In this document: positions 1 to 5,056 of the stretch, in pieces
How positions within the stretch are numbered: position 1 is the first letter of the stretch
Layout: each line of letters begins with the position of its first letter
Origin: Paracoccaceae bacterium
GTDB taxonomy: Bacteria; Pseudomonadota; Alphaproteobacteria; Rhodobacterales; Rhodobacteraceae
NCBI GenBank assembly: GCA_020441345.1
Contig: JAGRMK010000319.1
Coordinates: 1,930-8,261, forward strand
Direction: 5' to 3'
DNA: 6,332 nucleotides
The notes under the pieces: model-generated
Database searches by the model: none
Told to the model about the DNA's origin: nothing
What the model saw: the letters and a program-made list of their open reading frames with translations, nothing else
Program-made: the position numbers and the translations under genes

Positions 1-309
1 CAGATACATCCCGATCAGCCCCCCGCGCGAGGTGCCCAGAATCGCGGCGCTTTCCAGCCCCAGATGGTCCAGCAGCGCCAGCGCATCAGCGCCCTCCTGC
101 ACGACGGTATAACTCTCGGCCCCGGTCCAGTCCGATTGCCCGCGCCCGCGATAATCCATGCGGATCATGCGCAGCGGCGGCAGATGCGGCGCAAGATAGT
201 TGAAGTCGTTGCCATTCCGGGTCAGCCCGGCCAGGCACAGCAACGGAATGCCGTTGCCCTCGTCGGTGTAATGGATGCGGGCGCCATCGGCGGCAGAAAA
301 ATGGGGCAT
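1..309 (-). CDS. Alpha/beta-fold hydrolase, N-terminal part (runs off left edge)
   Basis: The 103 visible residues (MPHFSAADGARIHYTDEGNG...) form the first half of an alpha/beta hydrolase core. Residues 10-30 give the first strands, with a possible oxyanion-hole region around L29-T30-R31. Residues 52-60 are DYRGRGQSD, the classic loop after strand 4. Residues 92-96 are G-T-S-R-G, a GxSxG nucleophile elbow with Ser94 as predicted nucleophile. The acid and His of the triad would lie beyond the window. The family hydrolyses esters, lactones, C-C bonds or epoxides; the substrate cannot be told from this part. No signal peptide is visible, so it is probably cytoplasmic. The ATG at 309 is preceded by GAAGG (complement of 317-321) at suitable spacing. 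It starts 62 bp after the HAD gene on the same strand and may be co-transcribed with it. Confidence 0.9.
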   Translation of the reverse strand, partial: MPHFSAADGARIHYTDEGNGIPLLCLAGLTRNGNDFNYLAPHLPPLRMIRMDYRGRGQSDWTGAESYTVVQEGADALALLDHLGLESAAILGTSRGGLIGMYL

Positions 310-371
310 GGTCAGGCCTTCGTGTTTTTACGGCACTAGACCATGCGCCTCACCGCTCGGCAATGCCCCTG

Positions 372-971
372 TCACAGCAAACCACGCGCGCGCAAGTCGG
401 CCTCCAGCGCAGCGGGGCCGGTGAAATGATGCGCCGCCAAGCCGACCGCGCGGGCGCCCTCGACATTCGGCAGGCTGTCGTCGATGAACAGGCAGTCGGG
501 CGCCCGTAACCCGTTGCGCGACAGCAGCAGCTCGTAGATTTCGGGGGCAGGTTTCAACATCCTCTCATGGCCCGACACCACGACATCCTCGAACACCCCT
601 GCCAGGCGCGGATGAAGTCGCAGCGCCTCGGGCCAGGTCTCGACCGCGAAATTGGTGATCGCGAACAGCCGATGACCGCGCAGGCGCAACGCGTCCAGCA
701 AAGCCCAGCTTCCGGCGATCGGTTCGTCGATGGTCAACCCGAACCGCGCCGGGTAATCAGCCAGGGGTGCGCTTCGCCCCGGATGCGCGGCCTCGAGCGC
801 GGCCAGCCCCAATGCAAAGGGCCGACCGCCGTCCTGCACATGGTTCCAGTCGAAAAACCCGACCTCATTCAGATAGGCGCGCGCCGCTTCCGGGTCGGGA
901 AAGCAATGCGCAACCGCCCGTTCCGGGTGCCAGCGGATCAACACATTTCCGATGTCGAACACGATGTTCAT
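372..971 (-). CDS. HAD-superfamily hydrolase, YihX-like (subfamily IA)
   Basis: This 199-residue protein is a typical length for a HAD subfamily IA phosphatase. All four HAD motifs are visible: motif I at residues 5-11 (FDIGNVL) with nucleophile Asp6, motif II at 105-107 (ITN) with Thr106, motif III with Lys140 in LKPAPEIY, and motif IV at 163-166 (IDDS) with Asp164 and Asp165. Residues about 15-90 form the alpha-helical cap. Motif I is D-x-G-N-V rather than D-x-D; this is shared with YihX, an alpha-glucose-1-phosphate phosphatase, and with the N-terminal domain of some epoxide hydrolases, so the usual general-acid Asp is absent. A small phosphorylated metabolite is the likely substrate, but the sequence does not identify it. 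The ATG at 971 is preceded by AAGAGGTG (complement of 980-987). It lies 120 bp after the SDR gene and 62 bp before the alpha/beta hydrolase, both on the same strand. Confidence 0.92.
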   Translation of the reverse strand: MNIVFDIGNVLIRWHPERAVAHCFPDPEAARAYLNEVGFFDWNHVQDGGRPFALGLAALEAAHPGRSAPLADYPARFGLTIDEPIAGSWALLDALRLRGHRLFAITNFAVETWPEALRLHPRLAGVFEDVVVSGHERMLKPAPEIYELLLSRNGLRAPDCLFIDDSLPNVEGARAVGLAAHHFTGPAALEADLRARGLL

Positions 972-1010
972 CGCTCAGGCACCTCTTTCCCTGCCAAGAA
1001 CCCGATCTTC

Positions 1011-1061
1011 ACCTTCATCTTGCCGCAAATACTCCCGGGGGTGCGGGGGTGGAACCCCCGC
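1011..1061. repeat. Rhodobacterales-type intergenic hairpin element (CAAATACTCC plus G/C stem)
   Basis: On the plus strand the segment begins CTTCATCTTGCCG (1014-1026), continues CAAATACTCCCGGGGG, and ends in a perfect 8 bp inverted repeat: GCGGGGGT at 1043-1050, loop GGA at 1051-1053, ACCCCCGC at 1054-1061. From memory, intergenic elements with CTTCATCTTGC, AAATACTCC and a G/C-rich hairpin recur in Rhodobacterales genomes. Only one copy lies in this window, so repetition cannot be shown here. It sits in the 120 bp gap between the SDR stop and the HAD start, so it could act as a transcript-end or RNA-stability hairpin for the SDR message. It has no following T-run on the minus strand, so it is not a canonical intrinsic terminator. 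Confidence 0.5.
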
Positions 1062-1090
1062 TGTCCCGGCGCCGCGTCCCGGTGAATGTC

Positions 1091-1870
1091 TTACAATGTG
1101 GTGTTGACCGCGCCGCCATCGAGCAACACGTTCTGGCCAACCATGAATCCGGCATGCTGGCTGCACAGGAACGCACAGGCCGCGCCGAATTCCGAGGCGG
1201 TGCCATAGCGGCCTGCTGGAATCGCGGCAAAGCGCCTGGCCCGCGCCGCCTCCAGCGTGATCCCCTCCTTGGCCGCAACCGCCCCGTCCAGCGCATCGGC
1301 ACGGTCGGTGGCATGGGTGCCCGGCAACAGGTTGTTGATCGTCACGCCCGAAGCGGCGACCTGCCGCGCGGTGCCGGCCACAAACCCCGTCAACCCGGTG
1401 CGCGCGGCATTCGACAGGCCCAGAACCCCCAGCGGCGCCTTGACCGCCTGGCTGGTAATGTTGACGACGCGGCCCCAGCCGCGCTCCATCATCGCCGGCA
1501 GCAACGCCTGCATCAAGGCGATCGGCGTCAGCATGTTTGCATCCAGCGCCTTGATGAAATCCGCGCGCTGCCAATCCGTCCACATCCCCGGCGGTGGGCC
1601 ACCGGCGTTGGTCACAAGGATATCGACCGGCCCGGCGGCATCCAGCACCTGGGTGCGCCCCTCGTCACTGGTGATGTCGGCCGCAACGGCGGTCACGGAA
1701 ACGCCAAAACGTGCGCGCAGATCGGCGGCGGTTGCCTCGAGCGCCTCGACTCCGCGTGCGTTCAGCACCAGATCGACGCCCGCTTCGGCCAGCGCCTCGG
1801 CGCAACCCCGACCCAGCCCCTTGCTCGATGCGCAGACCAGCGCGCGCTTTCCCTTGATCCCAAGATCCAT
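1091..1870 (-). CDS. SDR-family protein, FabG-like, with degenerate catalytic tetrad
   Basis: This 259-residue protein has the length and fold signature of a classical short-chain dehydrogenase/reductase. The N-terminal Rossmann part has A-S-S-K-G-L-G at 14-20 where TGxxxGxG is expected, so the first Gly is missing. NAGG is at 88-91, Asn112 matches the structural Asn, and the Ser of the tetrad is Ser140 (NITS). Aligning N-I-T-S with FabG puts Ser153 at the catalytic Tyr and Arg157 at the catalytic Lys (SNAAR instead of YxxxK). The C-terminal end (VGQNVLLDGGAV) is typical of SDRs. A known FabG-like SDR subgroup departs from the canonical motifs in this way. Oxidoreductase activity is therefore uncertain and the substrate unknown. 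The ATG at 1870 is chosen for its AGGAGG site; the reading frame stays open upstream to 2038, but that extension has no homology and overlaps the divergent promoter region. Confidence 0.93.
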   Translation of the reverse strand: MDLGIKGKRALVCASSKGLGRGCAEALAEAGVDLVLNARGVEALEATAADLRARFGVSVTAVAADITSDEGRTQVLDAAGPVDILVTNAGGPPPGMWTDWQRADFIKALDANMLTPIALMQALLPAMMERGWGRVVNITSQAVKAPLGVLGLSNAARTGLTGFVAGTARQVAASGVTINNLLPGTHATDRADALDGAVAAKEGITLEAARARRFAAIPAGRYGTASEFGAACAFLCSQHAGFMVGQNVLLDGGAVNTTL

Positions 1871-1875
1871 GTCAT

Positions 1876-1881
1876 CCTCCT
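1876..1881 (-). promoter_or_regulatory. Shine-Dalgarno site of the SDR gene
   Basis: The minus strand reads AGGAGG here, five bases before the ATG at 1870. This perfect site fixes the SDR start and argues against the upstream in-frame extension. Confidence 0.85.
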
Positions 1882-1940
1882 GTTGCTGTCCCTCAGGTAA
1901 CATTCGCGCCTGCGCCCGGCAACGCGGACAGTGGCAATGA

Positions 1941-1970
1941 TTGACGCCATCCCCGCCCCAGCCGTAAGAT
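1941..1970 (+). promoter_or_regulatory. Putative sigma70-type promoter for the Hint-Usp gene pair
   Basis: TTGACG at 1941-1946 matches the -35 consensus at five of six bases. TAAGAT at 1965-1970 matches the -10 at four of six, with an 18 bp spacer. Transcription would start near 1977, giving a leader of about 37 bases before the ATG at 2014. The -10 box covers the first bases of the alternative ATG at 1969, which would then not be transcribed. I see no convincing promoter for the divergent SDR gene in 1871-2013. Confidence 0.4.
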
Positions 1971-2013
1971 GCCCTGCCAGCCCGCGCGTCGGGCGCAGCA
2001 CAATCAGGCCCCG

Positions 2014-3063
2014 ATGCCCGCTCAACCCGCCCGCACATCGCTCAAGACCCCCAGCGTGCACGCCGTGGCGGTCTTTGCGGCTGCCGATCTGCGGGTGGTG
2101 TCCGGGGCCAATGCTGGCGACCCGCTGCCCGCGCCCGATGACAGCATCTGCGGCGACTACTATCGCCTGGCGGAAAACGCGATCCCCCTGACACTGGCTC
2201 TTGATCTGCCCCCGTCCGGAGATTTGCCTCTGCCCGGGGATCGGCGCGACGCGGCGGGCCGGCTGGCGGCGGGGTCGCAGCTGGGCAGACCGGGCGACCC
2301 GGTGTCTTTGCTGGGGCGGCTGTCGCTGATGGCGCCCGATGGCGATCTGGTCGAGGTTCTGGTGCTGGATCTGGGCGCGGCGGGGCGGGTGGCCTTGCCC
2401 CTCTCGCCCCTGTTGGCCAAACATGTCTATACCCTGATTGCCTGCGACATCGCACCGGGGCCGATCCGGCTGGCGGATATCGTTGCCGGGGCATTTTGCC
2501 GGGGCACGCGGATCGCGATGGCCGACGGCCAGCAACGCCCGGTCGAGGATCTGGAACCCGGCGATCTGGTGATCACCCGCGACCATGCGGTGCAGGCGCT
2601 GCGCTGGAAGGGCGCGGTGCGACTGCGCGCCGAAGGGGGATTTGCGCCGGTCAGCGTGCTGCCGGGGGTAATGGGCAATCCCGGAACCTTGACCGTCAGC
2701 CCGCACCACCGCCTGTTCCTGTATCGACGCGATGCCCGGGCTCTGGCCGGCGCGGCCGAGTTGCTGGTGCAGGCGCGCCATCTGGTCGATGATCGCACGA
2801 TCCTGCGGCGCGCGGGTGGCTTTGTCGAATATTTCTCGCTGGTGTTCGACGCCCATGAGGTGATCTACGCCGAGGGCGTCCCCTGCGAAAGCCTGATGGT
2901 TTGTCCGGCGGTGCTGACCCGACTGCCCGACGATCTGGCCGCTCCGCTGTCACGGGCCTTTCCGGGCCTCAGTCATCGCCTGCACACCGGCGCACCGCTG
3001 TCGCCCGCTCTTGTCTCGCGTTTGCGCGACAGGCCGGGGACTGATATCGAAACGCGTTCCTGA
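2014..3063 (+). CDS. Hint-domain protein (Hedgehog/intein-like)
   Basis: This is a 349-residue protein. Residues 15-150 form a family-specific N-terminal region (HAVAVFAAADLRVVSGANAG...ICGDYYRL) of unknown role. Residues about 159-295 form a Hint domain: GAFCRGTRIAMADGQ, then VEDLEPGDLVITRDHAVQALRWKG, the SPHHRL block at 229-234 with His231/His232, and a closing HEVIYAEGVPCESL at 281-294. Aligned with the usual C-F-x-x-G-T start, the nucleophile Cys position is Ala160, with Cys162 two residues later. There is no C-terminal His-Asn splice junction, and about 55 residues follow the domain. Self-splicing is therefore unlikely; a binding or processing role is possible but unproven. I see no signal peptide. 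The ATG at 2014 is preferred over the one at 1969 because AGG lies five bases upstream and the 1969 ATG overlaps the predicted -10 box. The stress-protein gene follows 15 bp downstream. Confidence 0.88.
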   Translation: MPAQPARTSLKTPSVHAVAVFAAADLRVVSGANAGDPLPAPDDSICGDYYRLAENAIPLTLALDLPPSGDLPLPGDRRDAAGRLAAGSQLGRPGDPVSLLGRLSLMAPDGDLVEVLVLDLGAAGRVALPLSPLLAKHVYTLIACDIAPGPIRLADIVAGAFCRGTRIAMADGQQRPVEDLEPGDLVITRDHAVQALRWKGAVRLRAEGGFAPVSVLPGVMGNPGTLTVSPHHRLFLYRRDARALAGAAELLVQARHLVDDRTILRRAGGFVEYFSLVFDAHEVIYAEGVPCESLMVCPAVLTRLPDDLAAPLSRAFPGLSHRLHTGAPLSPALVSRLRDRPGTDIETRS

Positions 3064-3078
3064 TCGGGGTTTCCGACA

Positions 3079-3912
3079 ATGTCGTCTTGCACCGTCATCG
3101 CCGCCACCGACCTTTCTGCACGCTCGGCGCATGTTGCCGGGCGCGGCGCGTCCCTGGCGCGCGGCCTGGGCGCGCGGCTGATCCTTGCCCATGTCGCCTC
3201 TGACGAGGGCGGCGCCCTGCCGGCCCGGTTCGGCGCGCTGGGGCTTGGGCGCGCGCGCGACAAGCCTGCCGACCTGCTGACCGAGATCGCGCAGGCGCAT
3301 GGTGCCGAACCCCGGCTGTTGCAGGGCGCACCCGATGCCGCGCTGGCGGGTCTGGCCGCGCAAGAGGGCGATGTGGCGCTGATCGTGCTGGGTCTGCACC
3401 GCGAGCGTGGTGCACTGGATCTGTTGCGGTTGACGACGATGGAGCGGATCGTGCTGGCCGCGCCTTGTCCGGTTCTGGTCGCGCATCAGCCGCCCGACCG
3501 CGACTATGCGCAGGTTCTGGCGCCCACCGATTTCACGGCGGCCTCGGCGGCGGCGCTGATCATGGCCGCGCGCATTGCGCCCAAGGCGCGGTTTCACGCC
3601 ATTCACGCGTTGCAATTGCCGATCGGCGCGATCTTCAAGCGCGGCAATACCGAAACCGAGGCGGCACTGAAACGGGCCGAGACGCTGAAGGCGGGTTTTC
3701 TGGCGATGCCCGGCCTGCCGCCACTGGCCGAACCGCCCGAGATCGTGCCCGGCGGCGTGCATCAGGTGCTGGCCTTTCGGCGCGAGGAGCTGGCGGCGGA
3801 TCTGGTCTGCATCGGGGCGCATTCGGGGCGAAAACCGGACAGTCTGGGCAATTACGCCCGCGACCTGATGCGGGCCCCGCCAACCGATCTGCTGGTTGCC
3901 AAACCCGGTTAG
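3079..3912 (+). CDS. Universal stress protein, tandem UspA domains
   Basis: This 277-residue protein consists of two UspA-type domains, roughly residues 4-136 and 143-275. The repeat is visible as matching beginnings (TVIAATDLSARSA versus QVLAPTDFTAASA) and matching ends (APCPVLVAH at 128-136, PPTDLLVAKPG at 267-277). Asp11 and Asp151 match the conserved Asp near the nucleotide site. The ATP loop G-x2-G-x9-G-S/T is degenerate in both halves: domain 1 has GLHRERG at 105-111 followed later by Thr119-Thr120, and domain 2 has GAHSG at 246-250. Usp proteins bind ATP or other ligands and act in stress or energy-state responses in the cytoplasm; nucleotide binding is uncertain here. It lies 15 bp after the Hint gene and is probably co-transcribed. 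The ribosome site is weak (GGGG about ten bases upstream). Its TAG stop overlaps the stop of the convergent GalM remnant. Confidence 0.93.
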   Translation: MSSCTVIAATDLSARSAHVAGRGASLARGLGARLILAHVASDEGGALPARFGALGLGRARDKPADLLTEIAQAHGAEPRLLQGAPDAALAGLAAQEGDVALIVLGLHRERGALDLLRLTTMERIVLAAPCPVLVAHQPPDRDYAQVLAPTDFTAASAAALIMAARIAPKARFHAIHALQLPIGAIFKRGNTETEAALKRAETLKAGFLAMPGLPPLAEPPEIVPGGVHQVLAFRREELAADLVCIGAHSGRKPDSLGNYARDLMRAPPTDLLVAKPG

Positions 3913-4178
3913 GCACCGGCCCGCCACACCGCGAACACCGACCGCTGGCGACAGATCTCGCCCGGAAACGACAGGATTGACCGATAGGCAGAGCGGTTCG
4001 GCGCGTCGGGCCGGCGTAGCGGTTCCAGCGCGACACCGGCCGGGCGAAAACCCTGCGCCGTCGCGCCCCAGGTCAGGATCCGCGCCAGCGCGCCGCCGTT
4101 GGCGAATGCCACGCGGTCAATGCGTGAGCCGTCGGGTGCCACGCCAAACGGCACGACCGATCCGCCACCCCTGATCAT
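3909..4178 (-). pseudogene. Aldose 1-epimerase (GalM) remnant: both ends joined, middle deleted in frame
   Basis: This ORF encodes 89 residues, whereas GalM proteins are about 330-350. Residues 10-49 (PFGVAPDGSRIDRVAF..., then LTWGATAQGFRPAGV) resemble the N-terminus of aldose 1-epimerases. Residues 51-82 (LEPLRRPDAPNRSAYRSIL..., then FPGEICRQRSVF) resemble the GalM C-terminus, which typically reads LExQxxPDxPN...PSxxLxPGExY. The Glu at residue 52 corresponds to the catalytic base of the LETQ motif. The two His of the active site, from the absent central beta-sandwich, are missing. A deletion of roughly 240-250 codons near 4025-4045 that kept frame explains this best, and mutarotase activity is not expected. 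The ATG overlaps the transglutaminase stop (ATGA, 4175-4178), so it may still be translated. An automated annotation might call it a hypothetical CDS. Its TAA overlaps the Usp stop tail to tail. Confidence 0.75.
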
Positions 4179-5056
4179 GCCGGACCCGGCGCCATGTCCA
4201 CAGTCAATTGGCTGGTCTGCCCGCCCGAAAGCCGCAGCGCGCCCTTGATCGGCGCGACATCCGAATAATCGCGGCCACGCGCCACGACGACATGATCCGC
4301 CCCGGCCAGCATGTCGTTGGTCGGGTCGAATTCAATCCAGCCACAGGCCCCGCCGCACCACACCCGCACCCAGGCATGCATCGCATCCGCCCCTTCCAGC
4401 CGGGGCTGGCCGGGCGGCGGCAGGGTGCGCAGGAACCCGCTGACATAGCCCGCCGGAATTCCGATGCCGCGCAGGCAGGCGATCAGGATATGACTGAAAT
4501 CCTGGCAGACCCCCGCGCGGCGCGCAAAGGCGTCTTGCGCCGGCGTCGTGACATCGGTGGCGTCGGGGGCAAAGCGCATGTGCCGGTGCAACGCCCGACC
4601 GACGGCCAGCGCGGCCTCGGCGACATTCATTCCCGGCTGCACCGCGTCCTGCGCAAAGCGCGTCATCGCCGCGTCGCGGGGTACCCGGCCAGAAGGCGCG
4701 AGGAAGTGCAGAGGCGATTGCGCCCCCAGGTCGCGCAACTCGGCCAGCCTGGCCGGAAGATCCGCCAGCGGCAAAGACCCGTCACGCTGCACCGTTCCTT
4801 CGCCGCGCGCGACCTGCGCGGTCATCGTTACGCGAATCGTATCATGCGGGGCGCGGAACTTGATCTCGGTGAACCGGTTCCCGAAGAAATCGCGATGCTC
4901 CAGCCGCTCTTCTGGCTGTGGCGAAACCTCCAGCGTCGCTGAAAGCAGGCTCTGGTCGGGGCCTGCATCCATCGGCAGCAAGCAAAGCACGTGGTGGCCA
5001 TGCCCGGCGGGTGTCGCGTAGTCGTAACTCAGCACCAGCTTGATCTGGTAATTCAC
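4175..5056 (-). CDS. Transglutaminase-like cysteine protease (bacterial N-domain type)
   Basis: This 293-residue protein has an N-terminal beta-rich domain at about 1-90 (VNYQIKLVLSYDYATPAGHG...), typical of bacterial transglutaminase-like proteins. The transglutaminase core is at about 145-260. The catalytic triad is visible as Cys184 in GVCQDFSH, His227 in AMHAWV and Asp244 in FDPTN. No signal peptide or membrane segment is seen, so it is probably cytoplasmic. In this family the fold usually serves peptide or isopeptide hydrolysis. The partner gene upstream encodes an ATP-grasp/alpha-E protein, and the pair is a conserved module thought to make and cleave a peptide-type product. The start is GTG at 5056, overlapping the upstream TGA (GTGA, 5053-5056) and preceded by AGGAGGGG. 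The frame is open to 5254, but that extension lies inside the alpha-E gene and lacks family similarity. The product of the module is unknown. Confidence 0.95.
   Translation of the reverse strand: MNYQIKLVLSYDYATPAGHGHHVLCLLPMDAGPDQSLLSATLEVSPQPEERLEHRDFFGNRFTEIKFRAPHDTIRVTMTAQVARGEGTVQRDGSLPLADLPARLAELRDLGAQSPLHFLAPSGRVPRDAAMTRFAQDAVQPGMNVAEAALAVGRALHRHMRFAPDATDVTTPAQDAFARRAGVCQDFSHILIACLRGIGIPAGYVSGFLRTLPPPGQPRLEGADAMHAWVRVWCGGACGWIEFDPTNDMLAGADHVVVARGRDYSDVAPIKGALRLSGGQTSQLTVDMAPGPA

Noticed and set aside
1043..1061. Intrinsic terminator for the SDR gene
   Set aside because: The stem is strong, but no T-run follows it on the minus strand (or on the plus strand), so I list it only as a hairpin repeat.
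767..1900. Long plus-strand ORF (377 codons) across the SDR and HAD genes
   Set aside because: Its translation is rich in Arg, Pro, Gln and His with no recognisable domain. It is the antisense of two well-supported minus-strand genes, a common artefact in high-GC DNA.
1871..2038. N-terminal extension of the SDR protein to an upstream ATG
   Set aside because: The perfect AGGAGG site before 1870 and the family's usual N-terminus fix the start. The extension would run across the divergent promoter region and the Hint start.
1762..2856. Long minus-strand ORF (364 codons) opposite the Hint gene
   Set aside because: Low-complexity Arg/Gln/Pro-rich product without a domain, antisense to the Hint gene and overlapping the SDR start in another frame.
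2950..3927. Long minus-strand ORF (325 codons) opposite the stress-protein gene
   Set aside because: Shadow of the tandem Usp gene; the product has no domain and a typical antisense composition.
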